This document shows positions 21,030 to 35,344 of a stretch of 64,000 bases of DNA, piece after piece. The first letter of the stretch is position 1. Each line of letters starts with the position of its first letter. A program made the position numbers and the translations under genes. The notes under the pieces are model-generated. The model was not told the DNA's origin and made no database searches. It worked only from the letters and a program-made list of their open reading frames with translations. This DNA comes from Clusia tigrina (Eukaryota; Arthropoda; Insecta; Diptera; Clusiidae): the NCBI GenBank assembly GCA_920105625.2, contig OV050030.1, forward strand, positions 210,970,325-211,034,324, given 5' to 3'.

Positions 21030-24000
21030 CATCGCTATGAGCGATAGCTTAAGTTGATAAGAGGCACGAGTACTTTATTGTCACAAAATGTCAAGGTTTT
21101 ATGACGCTCCAGTAAAATGTTACAAGCATTTGAATGTTGCAAATTTTGAAAGGTGTAGGACGCACCGTATTGAAGTTAGGGCCATTTGAAGTTTTAGCAG
21201 TGTTTGATTTGGGACTCAAGTTAGCATAGCAATGAGCGATAACTTAAATTGATAAGAAGCACCACTTTGATAGGTATAGAAAGCACCGAATAGAAGTTAG
21301 GGCCATTTGAAGTTTTAGCAGTTTTTGATTTGGGACTCAATGGTAGCATAGCTATAAGCGATATCCTACAATGATAAGAGGCTCGAGTACTTTATTGTCA
21401 CCAAATTTCAAGGTTTTATGACGCTCCAGTAAAAAGTTACAAGCATTTGAATGTTGCAAAGTTTGATCGGTGTAGGACGCACCGTATAGAAGTTAGGACC
21501 ATTTGAAATTTTATCAGTGTTTGATTTGGGATTCAAGGGTAGCATAGCTATGAACGATAGCTTAAATTGATAAGAGGCACGAGTACTTTATTGTCACAAA
21601 ATTTCAAGATTTTATGACGCTCCAGTAAAAAGTTACAAATAGTTGAATGTTGTATACTTTGATAGGTATATATCGCACCGTATAAAAGTTAGGGCCGTTT
21701 GAAGTTTTATCAGTCTTTGATTTGGGACTCAAGGGTAGCATAGCTATGAGCGATACCTTAAATTGACAAGAGGCTCGACTACTTTATTGTCACAAAATTT
21801 CAAGACTTTATTACGCTCCAATAAAAAGTTACAAGCATTTGATTGTTGCAAACTTTGATAGGTGTGGGACGCACCGTATAGAAGTTAGGGCCATTTGAAA
21901 TTTTATCAGTGTTTGATTTGGGACTCAAGTTTAGCATAGATATGAGTGATAGCTTAAATTGACAAGAGGCTCGAGTACTTTAATGTCACCAAATTTAAAG
22001 ATTTTATGAAGCTCCAGTAAAAAGTTACAAGCATTTGATTGTTGCAAACTTTGATAGGTATAGGACGCACCGTATAGAAGTTAGGGCCATTTGAAGGTTT
22101 ATCAGTGTTCGATTTTCGACTCAAGGGTAGCATAGCTATGAGCTATAGCTTAAATTGACAAGTACTTTAATGTCACAAAATGTCAAGGTTTTATGAACCT
22201 CCAGTAAAAAGTTGCAAGCATTTGATTGTTTCAAACTTCGATAGGTGTAGGATGCACCGTATAGAAGTTACGGCCATTTGAAGTTTTATCAGTGTTTGAT
22301 TTGGGACTCAAGGGTAGCATAGCTTTGAACGATTGCTTAAATTGACAAGAGGCTGGACTACTTTATTGTCACAAAAGTTCAAGGCTTTATTACGCTCCAA
22401 TAAAAAGTTTTAAGCATTTGATTGTTGCAAACTTTGATAGGTATAGGACGCATCGTATAGAAATTAGGGTCATTTGAAGTTTTATCAGTGTTTGATTTTG
22501 ACTCAAGGTAAGCATAGCTATGAGCGATAGCTTAAATTGATAAGAGGCTCCAATACTTTATTGTCACAAAATTTCAAGGTTTTATGACGCTCCAGTAAAA
22601 AGTGCCAAGCAATTGATTGTTGCAAACTATGATAGGTGTGGGCCGCACCGTATAGAAGTTAGGGCCATTTGAAATTTTATCAATGTTTGATTTGGGACTC
22701 AAGGGTAGCATAGCTATGAGCGATAGCTTAAATTGAGAAGAGGCTCGAGTACTTTATTGTCACAAAATTTCAAGGTTTTATGACGCTCCAGTAAAAAGTT
22801 GCAAGCATTTGATTGTTGAAAACTTTTATAGGTGTAGGAAGCACCGTATAGAAGTTTCGGGCATTTGAAGTTTTATCAGTGTTTGATTTGGGACTCAAGG
22901 GTAGCATAGCTATGAGTGATAGCTTAAATTGACAAGAGGCTCGAGTACTTTATTGTCACAAAATTTCAAGTTTTTATTATGCTCCAGTAAAAATTTACAA
23001 GCATTTTATTGTAGCAAACTTTGATAGGTATAGGACGCACCGTATAGAAGTTAGGGAAATTTGAAGGTTTAGCAGTGTTTGATTTTCGACTCTAGGGTAG
23101 CATAGCTATGAGCGATAGCTTAATAGATAAGAGGCTCGAGTACTTTAATTTCAGAAAATTTCAAGATTTTATGACGCCCAGTAAAAAGTTACAAACATTT
23201 GATTGTTGCACACTCTGATAGGTGTAGGACGTAACGTATAGAAGTTAGGGCCATTTGAAGTTTTATCAGTGTTTGATTTGAGACTCAACGGTAGCATAGC
23301 TATGAGCGATAGCTTGAATTGATAAGAGGATCGAGTACTTTGTTGTCACCAAATTTCAAGGTTTTATGACGCTCCAGTAAAAAGTTACAAGGATTTGATT
23401 GTTGCAAACTTTGATAGGTGTAGGACGTAACGTATAGAAGTTAGGGCCATTTGAAGTTTTAGCAGTGTTTGATTTGGGACTCAAGGGTAGCATAGCTATG
23501 AGCGATAGCTTAAATTGATAAGCGGCACGAGTACTTTATTGTCACAAAATTTCAAGGTTTTAGGACGCTCCAGTAAAAAGTTACAAGCATTTGATTGTTG
23601 CAAACTCTGATAAGTGTAAGACGCAAACTACAGAATTTAGGGACATTGTTTTATCAGTGTTTGACAAGAGGCACGAGTACTTTATTGTCACCAAATTTCA
23701 AAGTTTTATGACGCTCCAGTAAAAAGTTACAAGCATTTGATTGTTGCAAACTTTGATAGGTGTAGGACGCTAGTATAGAAGTTAGGGCCATTTGAAGTTT
23801 TATCAGTGTTTGATTTGGGACTGAAGGGTAGCATAGCTATGAGCGATAGCTTAAAATGATAGGAGGCACGAGTACTTTATTGTCACAAAGTTTCAAGGTT
23901 TTATGACGCTCCAGTAATAAGTTACATGCATTTGAATGTTGCAACCTTTGATGGGTGTAGGACGCACCGTATAGAAGTTAGGGCCATTGTTTTATCAGAG

Positions 24001-27000
24001 TTTGCTTTGGGACTCAAGGGTAGCATAGCAGTGAGCGACAACTTTAATTGACAAGAGGCACGACTACTTTATTGTCACCAAATTTCAAGGTTCTATGACG
24101 CTCCAGTAAAAAGTTACAAGCATTTGATTGTTGCAAATTTTGATAGGTGTAGGATTCACCGTATAGAAGTTAGGGCCATTTGAAGTTTTAGCAGTGTTTG
24201 ATTTGGGACTCAAGGGTAGCATAGCTATAAGCGATAGCTTCACTTGATAAGAGGCACGAGTACTTTATTGTCACAAAATTTCAAAGTTTTATGAGGCTCC
24301 AGTAAAAAGTTACAAGCATTTGATTGTTGCAAACTTTGATAGGTGTATGACGCTAGTATAGAAGTTAGGGCCATTTGACGTTTTATCAGTGTTTGATTTG
24401 GGACTGAAGGGTAGCATAGCTATGAGCGATAACTTAAAATGATAGGAGGCACGAGTACTTTATTGTCACAAAATTTCAAGGTTTTATGACGCTCCAGTAA
24501 TAAGTTACATGCATTTGAATGTTGCAACCTTTGATGGGTGTAGGACGCACCGTATAGAAGTTAGGGCCATTTGAAGTTTATCAGTGTTTGATTTGGGACT
24601 CAAGGGTACCATAGCTATGAGCGATAGCTTAAGTTGATAAGAGGCACGAGTTCTTTATTGTCACAAAATTTCAAGGTTTTATGACGCTCCAGTAAAATGT
24701 TACAAGCATTGGAATGTTGCAAACTTTGATAGGTGTGAGACGCACCGTATAGAAGTTAGGGCCATTTGAAATTTGATCAGTGTTTGATTTGGGACTCAAG
24801 GGTATCATAGCTATGAGCGATAGCTTAAATTGATAAGAGGTTCGAGTACTTTATTGTCACCAGATATCAAGGTTTTATGACGCTCCAGTAAAAAGTTGCA
24901 AGCATTTGATTGTTGCAAACTTTGATAGGTGTAGGACGCACTGTATAGAAGTTAGGGCCATTTGAAGTTTCATCAGTGTTTGATTTGGAACTCAAGGGTA
25001 GCACAGCTATGAGCGATATCTTAAATTGATAAGAGGCTCGAGTACTTTATTGTCACAAAATTTCAAGATTTTATGACGCTCCAGTAAAAAGTTATAAGCA
25101 TTTGATTGTTGCAAACTTTGATAGGTATAGGACGCACCGTATAGAAGTTAGGGTCATTTGAAGGTTTAGCAGTGTTTGATTTGCGACTCAAGGGTAGCAT
25201 AGCTATGAGCTATAGCTTAATAGATAAGAGGCTCGAGTACTTTAATGTCACAAAATTTCAAGATTTTATGACGCTCCAGTAAAAAGTTACAAGCATTTGA
25301 TTGTTTGCAAACTTTGATAGGTATAGGATGCACCGTATAGAAGTTAGGGCCATTTGAAGTTTTATAAGTATTTGATTTGGGACTCAAGGGTATCTTAGCT
25401 ATGAGCGATAGCTTGAATTGAGAAGAGGATCGACTACTTTATTGTCACCAAATTTCAAGGTTTTATTTCGCTCCAGTAAAACGTTACAAGCATTTGATTG
25501 TTGCATACTTTGATAGGTATAGGACGCACCGTATAGAAGTTAGGGAAATTTGAAGGTTTAGCAGTGTTTGATTTTCGACTCTAGGGTAGCATAGATATGA
25601 GCGATAGCTTAATAGATAAGAGGCTTGAGTACTTTAATGTCAGATAATTTCAAGATTTTATGACGCCCAGTAAAAAGTTACAAGCATTTGATTGTTGCAA
25701 ACTTTGATAGGTATAGGACGCACCGTATAGAAGTTAGGGCCATTTGAAGTTTTATCAGTGTTTGATTTGGGACTCAAGGGTAGCATAGCTATGAGCGATA
25801 TCTTGAATTGATAAGAGGATCGAGTTCTTTGTTGTCACCAAATTTCAAGGTTTTATGACGCTCCAGTAAAAAGTTACAAACATTTGATTGTTGCACACTC
25901 TGATAGGTGAAGGACGTAACGTATAGAAGTTAGGGCCATTTGCAGTTTTATCAGTGCTTGATTTGGTACTCAAGGGTAGCATAGCTATGAGCGATAGCTT
26001 GAATTGATAAGAGGATCGAGTACTTTGTTGTCACAAAATTTCAAGGTTTTATGACGCTCCAGTAAAAAGTTACAAGGATTTGATTGTTGCAAACTTTGAT
26101 AGGTGTAGGACGCACTGTATAGAAGTTATGGCCATTTGAAGTTTCATCAGTGTTTGATTTGGAACTCAAGGGTAGCACAGCTATGAGCGATAGCTTAAAT
26201 TGATAAGAGGCTCCAGTACTTTATTGTCACAAAATTTCAAGATTTGATGACGCTCCAGTAAAAAGTTACAAGCATTTGATTGTTGCAAACTCTGATAAGT
26301 GTAAGACGCAAACTACAGAATTTAGGGCCATTGTTGTATCAGTATTTGATTTGAGACTCAAGGAGGCACGAGTACTTTATTGTCACCAAATTTAAAGGTT
26401 TTATGACGCTACAGTAAAAAGATACAAACATTTGAATGTTGCAAAGTTTGATAGGTGTAGGACGCACCATATAGAAGTTAGGGCCATTTGAAATTTTATC
26501 AGTGTTTGATTTGGGACTCAAGGGCAGCATAGCTATGAGCGATAGCTTAAATTGATAAGAGGCACGAGTACTTTATTGTCAAAAAATTTCAAGGTTTTAT
26601 GACGCTCCAGTAATAAGTTACATGGTTTTGAATGTTGCAACCTTTGATGGGTGTAGTACGCACCGTATAGAAGTTAGGGCCATTTGAAGTTTTATCAGTG
26701 TTTGATTTGGGACTCAAGGGTACCATAGCTATGAGCGATAGCTTAAGTTGATAAGAGGCACGAGTTCTTTATTGTCACAAAATTTCAAGGTTTTATGAGG
26801 CTCCAGTAAAAAGTTACAAGCATTTGATTGTTGCAAACTTTGATAGGTGTAGGGCGCTAGTATAGAAGTTAGGGCCATTTGACGTTTTATCAGTGTTTGA
26901 TTTGGGACTGAAGGGTAGCAGAGCTATGAGCGATATCTTAAAATGATAGGAGGCACGAGTACTTTATTGTCAAAAAATTTCAAGGTTTTATGACGCTCCA

Positions 27001-28869
27001 GTAATAAGTTACATGGTTTTGAATGTTGCAACCTTTGATGGGTGTAGTACGCACCGTATAGAAGTTAGGGCCATTTGAAGTTTTATCAGTGTTTGATTTG
27101 GGACTCAAGGGTACCATAGCTATGAGCGATAGCTTAAGTTGATAAGAGGCACGAGTTCTTTATTGTCACAAAATTTCAAGGTTTTATGACGCTCCAGTAA
27201 AATGTTACAAGCATTTGAATGTTGCAAACTTTGATAGGTGTAGGACGCACTGTATAGAAGTTAGGGCCATTTGAAGTTTCATCAGTGTTTGATTTGGAAC
27301 TCAAGGGTAGCACAGCTATGAGCGATATCTTAAATTGATAAGAGGCTCGAGTACTTTATTGTCACAAAATTTCAAGATTTTATGACGCTCCAGTAAAAAG
27401 TTACAAGCATTTGATTGTTGCAAACTCTGATAGGTATAGGCCGCACCGTATAGAAGTTAGGTCCATTTGAAGGTTTAGCAGTGTTTGATTTGCGACTCAA
27501 GGGTAGCATAGCTATGAGCTATAGCTTAATAGATAAGAGGCTCGAGTACTTTAATGTCACAAAATTTCAAGATTTTATGACGCTCCAGTAAAAAGTTACA
27601 AGCATTTGATTGTTGCAAACTTTGATAGGTATAGGACGCACCGTATAGAAGTTAGGGCCATTTGAAGTTTTATAAGTGTTTGATTTGGGACTCAAGGGTA
27701 TCTTAGCTATTAGCGATAGCTTCAATTGAGAAGAGGATCGACTACTTTATTGTCACCAAATTTCAAGGTTTTATGACGCTCCAGTAAAAAGTTACAAGCA
27801 TTTGATTGTTGCAAACTTTGATATGTATAGGACGCACCGTATAGAAGTTAGGGAAATTTGAAGGTTTAGCAGTGTTTGATTTTCGACTCTAGGGTAGCAT
27901 AGCTATGAGCGATAGCTTAATAGATAAGAGGCTCGAGTACTTTAATGTCAGAAAATTTCAAGATTTTATGACGCCCAGTAAAAAGTTACAAGCATTTGAT
28001 TGTTGCAAACTTTGATAGGTATAGGACGCACCGTATAGAAGTTAGGGCCATTTGAAGTTTTATCAGTGTTTGATTTGGGACTCAAGGGTAGCATAGCTAT
28101 GAGCGATATCTTGAATTGATAAGAGGATCGAGTACTTTGTTGTCACCAAATTTCAAGGTTTTAAGACGCTCCAGTAAAAAGTTACAAACATTTGATTGTT
28201 GCACACTCTGATAGGTGAAGGACGTAACGTATAGAAGTTAGGGCCATTTGCAGTTTTATCAGTGTTTGATTTTGTACTCAAGGGTAGCATAGCTATGAGC
28301 GATAACTTGAATTGATAAGAGGATCGAGTACTTTGTTGTCACCAAATTTCAAGGTTTTATGACGCTCCAGTAAAAAGTTACAAGGATTTGATTGTTGCAA
28401 ACTTTGATACGTATGGAAAGCACCGTATAGAAGTTAGGGCCATTTGAAGTTTTATCAGTGTTTGCATTGGGACTGAAGGGTAGCATAGCTATGAGCGATA
28501 GCTTAAAATGATAGGAGGCACGAGTACTTTATTGTCACAAAATTTCAAAGTTTTATGACGCTCCAGTAATAAGTTACAAGCATTCGAATGTTGCAACCTT
28601 TGATAAGAGGCTCGAGTACTTTATTGTCACCAGATTTCAAAGTTTTATGACGCTCCAGTAAAAAGTTGCAAGCATTTGCTTGTTGCAAACTTTGATAGGT
28701 GTAGGACGCACCGTATAGAAGTTAGGGCCATTTGAAGTTTTAGCAGTGTTTGATTTGGGACTCAAGTTAGCATAGCTATGAGCGATAACTTAAATTGATA
28801 AGAGGCTCGAGTACTTTATTGTCACAAAATTTCAAGGTTTTATGACGCTCCAGTAAAAAGTTACAAGCA

Positions 28870-29250
28870 TTTGATTGTTGCAAACTTTGATAGGTGTAGG
28901 ACGCACTGTATAGAAGTTATGGCCATTTGAAGGTTCATCAGTGTTTGATTTGGAACTCAAGGGTAGCAGAGCTATGAGCGACAGCTTAAATTGATAAGAT
29001 GCTCGAGTACTTTATTGTCACAAAATTTCAAGATTTGATGACGCTCCAGTAAAAAGTTACAAGCATTTGATTGTTGCAAACTTTGATAGGTGTAGAACGC
29101 ACTGTATAGAAGTTATGGCCATTTGAAGTTTCATCAGTGTTTGATTTGGAACTCAAGGGTAGCAGAGCTATGAGCGACAGCTTAAATTGATAAGATGCTC
29201 GAGTACTTTATTGTCACAAAATTTCAAGATTTGATGACGCTCCAGTAAAA
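28870..29250. repeat. Two near-identical adjacent monomers
   Basis: Two consecutive units share GACAGCTTAAATTGATAAGATG and AGATTTGATGACGCTCC at exactly 196 bp spacing (GATGCTCG at 28998 and 29194), with only about two differences seen, such as GTAGGACGC against GTAGAACGC. Most neighbouring units differ much more, so this is a very recent single-unit duplication. The same monomer type recurs near 30360, 31580 and 35780. Confidence 0.8.
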
Positions 29251-30949
29251 AGTTACAAGCATTTGATTGTTGCAAACTTTGATAGGTGTAGGACGCACCG
29301 TATAGAAGTTAGGGCCATTTGAAGTTTTATCAGTGTTTGATTTGGGACTCGAGGATACCATCGCTATGAGCGATAGCTTAAGTTGATAAGAGGCACGAGT
29401 ACTTTATTGTCACAAAATTTCAAGGTTTTATGAGGCTCCAGTAAAAAGTTACAAGCATTTGATTGTTGCAAACTTTGATAGGTGTAGGACGCTAGTATAG
29501 AAGTTAGGGCCATTTGACGTTTTATCAGTGTTTGATTTGGGACTGAAGGGTAGCAGAGCTATGAGCGATATCTTAAAATGATAGGAGGCACGAGTACTTT
29601 ATTGTCACAAAATTTCAAGATTTTATGACGCTCCAGTAAAAAGTTACAAGCATTTGATTGTTGCAAACTCTGATAGGTATAGGCCGCACCGTATAGAAGT
29701 TAGGTCCATTTGAAGGTTTAGCAGTGTTTGATTTGCGACTCAAGGGTAGCATAGCTATGAGCTATAGCTTAATAGATAAGAGGCTCGAGTACTTTAATGT
29801 CACAAAATTTCAAGATTTTATGACGCTCCAGTAAAAAGTTACAAGCATTTGATTGTTGCAAACTTTGATAGGTATAGGACGCACCGTATAGAAGTTAGGG
29901 CCATTTGAAGTTTTATAAGTGTTTGATTTGGGACTCAAGGGTATCTTAGCTATTAGCGATAGCTTGAATTGAGAAGAGGATCGACTACTTTATTGTCACC
30001 AAATTTCAAGGTTTTATGACGCTCCAGTAAAAAGTTACAAGCATTTGATTGTTGCAAACTTTGATAGGTATAGGACGCACCGTATAGAAGTTAGGGAAAT
30101 TTGAAGGTTTAGCAGTGTTTGATTTTCGACTCTAGGGTAGCATAGCTATGAGCGATAGCTTAATAGATAAGAGGCTCGAGTACTTTATTGTCACAAAATT
30201 TCAAGGTTTTATGACGCTCCAGTAAAAAGTTACAAGCATTTGATTGTTGCAAACTTTGATAGGTGTAGGACGCACTGTATAGAAGTTATGGCCATTTGAA
30301 GTTTCATCAGTGTTTGATTTGGAACTCAAGGGTAGCAGAGCTATGAGCGACAGCTTAAATTGATAAGATGCTCGAGTACTTTATTGTCACAAAATTTCAA
30401 GATTTGATGACGCTCCAGTAAAAAGTTACAAGCATTTGATTGTTGCAAACTTTGATAGGTATAGGAAGCACCGTATAGAAGTTAGGGCCATTGTTTTATC
30501 AGTGTTTGATTTGGGACTCAAGGGTAGCATAGCAATGAGCGACAACTTTAATTGACAAGAGGCACGAGTACTTAAAAAGTTACAAGCATTTGATTGTTGC
30601 AAACTTTGATAGGTATAGGACGCACCGTATAGAAGTTAGGGCCATTTCAAGTTTTATAAGTGTTTGATTTGGGACTCAAGGGTAGCATAGCTATGAGCGA
30701 TAGCTTGAATTGATAAGAGGATCGAGTACTTTGTTGTCACCAAATTTCAAGGTTTTATGACGCTCCAGTAAAAAGTTACAAACATTTGATTGTTGCACAC
30801 TCTGATAGGTGAAGGACGTAACGTATAGAAGTTAGGGCCATTTGCAGTTTTATCAGTGTTTGATTTGGTACTCAAGGGTAGCATAGCTATGAGCGATAGC
30901 TTGAATTGATAAGAGGATCGAGTACTTTGTTGTCACCAAATTTCAAGGT

Positions 30950-33650
30950 TTTATGACGCTCCAGTAAAAAGTTACAAGGATTTGATTGTTGCAAACTTTG
31001 ATACGTATGGAAAGCACCGTATAGAAGTTAGGGCCATTTGAAGTTTTATCAGTGTTTGCATTGGGACTGAAGGGTAGCATAGCTATGAGCGATAGCTTAA
31101 AATGATAGGAGGCACGAGTTCTTTATTGTCACAAAATTTCAAAGTTTTATGACGCTCCAGTAATAAGTTACAAGCATTCGAATGTTGCAACCTTTGATAA
31201 GAGGCTCGAGTACTTTATTGTCACCAGATTTCAAAGTTTTATGACGGTCCAGTAAAAAGTTGCAAGCATTTGCTTGTTGCAAACTTTGATAGGTGTAGGA
31301 CGCACCGTATAGAAGTTAGGGCCATTTGAAGTTTTAGCAGTGTTTGATTTGGGACTCAAGTTAGCATAGCTATGAGCGATAACTTAAATTGATAAGAGGC
31401 TCGAGTACTTTATTGTCACAAAATTTCAAGGTTTTATGACGCTCCAGTAAAAAGTTACAAGCATTTGATTGTTGCAAACTTTGATAGGTGTAGGACGCAC
31501 TGTATAGAAGTTATGGCCATTTGAAGTTTCATCAGTGTTTGATTTGGAACTCAAGGGTAGCAGAGCTATGAGCGACAGCTTAAATTGATAAGATGCTCGA
31601 GTACTTTATTGTCACAAAATTTCAAGATTTGATGACGCTCCAGTAAAAAGTTACAAGCATTTGATTGTTGCAAACTTTGATAGGTATAGGAAGCACCGTA
31701 TAGAAGTTAGGGCCATTGTTTTATCAGTGTTTGATTTGGGACTCAAGGGTAGCATAGCAATGAGCGACAACTTTAATTGACAAGAGGCACGAGTACTTAA
31801 AAAGTTACAAGCATTTGATTGTTGCAAACTTTGATAGGTATAGGACGCACCGTATAGAAGTTAGGGCCATTTCAAGTTTTATAAGTGTTTGATTTGGGAC
31901 TCAAGGGTAGCATAGCTATGAGCGGTAGCTTGAATTGAGAAGAGGATCGAGTACTTTATTGTCACCAAATTCCAAGGTTTTTTTAACGCTCCAGTAAAAA
32001 GTTACAAGCATTTGATTGTTGCAAACTCTGATAAGTGTAAGACGCAAACTACAGAATTTAGGGCCATTGTTGTATCAGTGTTTGATTTGGGACTCAAGGA
32101 GGCACGAGTACTTTATTGTCACCAAATTTAAAGGTTTTATGACGCTCCAGTAAAAAGATACAAACATTTGAATGTTGCAAAGTTTGATAGGTGTAGGACG
32201 CACCATATAGAAGTTAGGGCCATTTGAAATTTTATCAGTGTTTGATTTGGGACTCAAGGGTTGCATAGCTATGAGCGATAGCTTAAATTGATGAGGCACG
32301 AGTACTTTTTTGTCACAAAATTTCAAGGTTTTATGACGCTCCAGTAAAAAGTTACAAGCATTTGATTGTTGCAAACTTTGATACGTATGGAAAGCACCGT
32401 ATAGAAGTTAGGGCCATTTGAAGTTTTGTCAGTGTTTGATTTGGGACTGAAGGGTAGCATAGCTATGAGCGATAGCTTAAAATGATAGGAGGCACGAGTA
32501 CTTTAGTGTCACCAAATTTAAAGGTTTTATGACGCTCCAGTAAAAAGATACAAACATTTGAATGTTGCAAAGTTTGATGGGTGTAGGACGCACCGTATAG
32601 AAGTTAGGGCTATTTGAAGTTTTATCAGTGTTTGATTTGGGACTCAAGGGTACCATCGCTATGAGCGATAGCTTAAGTTGGTAAGAGGCACGAGTACTTT
32701 ATTGTCACAAAATTTCAAGGTTTTATGACGCTCCAGTAAAATGTTACAAGCATTTGAATGTTGCAAACTTTGATAGGTGTAGAACGCACCGTATAGAAGT
32801 TAGGGCCATTTGAAGTTTTAGCGGTGTTTGATTTGGGACTCAAGTTAGCATAGCTATGAGATAACTTAAATTGATAAGAAGCACCACTTTGATAGGTATA
32901 GAAAGCACCGAATAGAAGTTAGGGCCATTTGAAGTTTTAGCAGTTTTTGATTTGGGACTCAATGATAGCATAGCTATAAGCGATAGTCTTAAATGATAAG
33001 AGGCTCGAGTACTTTATTGTCACCAAATTTCAAGGTTCTATGACGCTCCAGTAAAAAGTTACAAGCATTTGATTGTTACAAATTTTGATAGGTGTAGGAT
33101 TCACCGTATAGAAGTTAGGGCCATTTGAAGTTTTATCAGTGTTTGATTTGGGACTCAAGGGTAGCATAGCTATGAGTGATAGCTTAAATTGACAAGAGGC
33201 TCGAGTACTTTATTGTCACAAAATTTCGAGATTTTATTATGCTCCAGTAAAAAGTTACAAGCATTTGATTGTTGCAAACTTTGATAGGTATAGGACGCAC
33301 CGTATAGAAGTTAGGGCCATTTGAAAGTTTAGCAGTGTTTGATTTGCGACTCAAGGGTAGCATAACTATGAGCTATAGCTTAATAGATAAGAGGCTCGAG
33401 TACTTTAATGTCATAAAATTTCAAGATTTTATGACGCTCCAGTAAAAAGTTACAAGCATTTGATTGTTGCAAACTTTGATAGGTATAGGACGCACCGTAT
33501 AGAAGTTAGGGCCATTTGAAGTTTTATAAGTGTTTGATTTGGGACTCAAGGGTAGCATAGCTATGAGCTATAGCTTGAATTGAGAAGAGGATCGAGTACT
33601 TTATTGTCACCAAATTTCAAGGATTTATGACGCTCCAGTAAAAAGTTACA
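30950..33650. repeat. 4.24-kb higher-order repeat, copy 1
   Basis: Matches 35345-37890. The offset is 4239 bp through most of the block: CAAGGTTCTA is at 33031 and 37270, and GAAGCACCACTTTG is at 32878 and 37117. At the left end the offset is 4396, because this copy has one additional monomer near 31330-31530 and lacks 39 bp at 31797. The order ends near 33650, at GCAATTGTTTGTTGC. Confidence 0.85.
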
Positions 33651-35344
33651 AGCAATTGTTTGTTGCAAACTCTGATAAGTGTAAGACGCAAACTACAGAA
33701 TTTAGGGCCATTGTTGTATCAGTATTTGATTTGAGACTCAAGGAGGCACGAGTACTTTATTGTCACCAAATTTAAAGGTTTTATGACGCTACAGTAAAAA
33801 GATACAAACATTTGAATGTTGCAAAGATTGATAGGTGTAGGACGCACCATATAGAAGTTAGGGCCATTTGAAATTTTATCAGTGTTTGATTTGGGACTCA
33901 AGGGCAGCATAGCTATGAGCGATAGCTTAAATTGATAAGAGGCACGAGTACTTTTTTGTCACAAAATTTCAAGGTTTTATGACGCTCCAGTAAAAAGTTA
34001 CAAGCATTTGATTGTTGCAAACTTTGATACGTATGGAAAGCACCGTATAGAAGTTAGGGCCATTTTAAGTTTTATCAGTGTTTGATTTGGGACTGAAGGG
34101 TAGCATAGCTATGAGCAATAGCTTAAAATGATAGGAGGCACGAGTACTTTAGTGTCACAAAATTTCAAGGTTTTATGACGCTCCAGTAATAAGTTACAAG
34201 CATTTGAATGTTACAACCTTTGATAGGTGTAGGACGCACCGTATAGAAGTTAGGGCCATTTGAAGTTTTATCAGTGTTTGCTTTGGGACTCAAGGATACC
34301 ATCGCTATGAGCGATAGCTTAAGTTGATAAGAGGCACGAGTACTTTATTGTCACAAAATTTCAAGGTTTTATGAGGCTCCAGTAAAAAGTTACAAGCATT
34401 TGATTGTTGCAAACTTTGATAGGTGTAGGACGCTAGTATAGAAGTTAGGGCCATTTGACGTTTTATCAGTGTTTGATTTGGGACTGAAGGGTAGCAGAGC
34501 TATGAGCGATATCTTAAAATGATAGGAGGCACGAGTACTTTATTGTCAAAAAATTTCAAGGTTTTATGACGCTCCAGTAATAAGTTACATGGTTTTGAAT
34601 GTTGCAACCTTTGATGGGTGTAGTACGCACCGTATAGAAGTTAGGGCCATTTGAAGTTTTATCAGTGTTTGATTTGGGACTCAAGGGTACCATAGCTATG
34701 AGCGATAGCTTAAGTTGATAAGAGGCACGAGTTCTTTATTGTCACAAAATTTCAAGGTTTTATGACGCTCCAGTAAAATGTTACAAGCATTTGAATGTTG
34801 CAAACTTTGATAGGTGGAGGACGCACTGTATAGAAGTTAGGGCCATTTGAAGTTTAATCAGTGTTTGATTTGGAACTCAAGGGTAGCACAGTTATGAGCG
34901 ATATCTTAAATTGATAAGAGGCTCGAGTACTTTATTGTCACAAAATTTCAAGGTTTTATGAGGCTCCAGTAAAAAGTTACAAGCATTTGATTGTTGCAAA
35001 CTCTGATAGGTATAGGCCGCACCGTATAGAAGTTAGGTCCATTTGAAGGTTTAGCAGTGTTTGATTTGCGACTCAAGGGTAGCATAGCTATGAGCTATAG
35101 CTTAATAGATAAGAGGCTCGAGTACTTTAATGTCACAAAATTTCAAGATTTTATCACGCTCCAGTAAAAAGTTACAAGCATTTGATTGTTGCAAACTTTG
35201 ATAGGTATAGGACGCACCGTATAGAAGTTAGGGCCATTTGAAGTTTTATAAGTGTTTGATTTGGGACTCAAGGGTATCTTAGCTATTAGCGATAGCTTGA
35301 ATTGAGAAGAGGATCGACTACTTTATTGTCACCAAATTTCAAGG

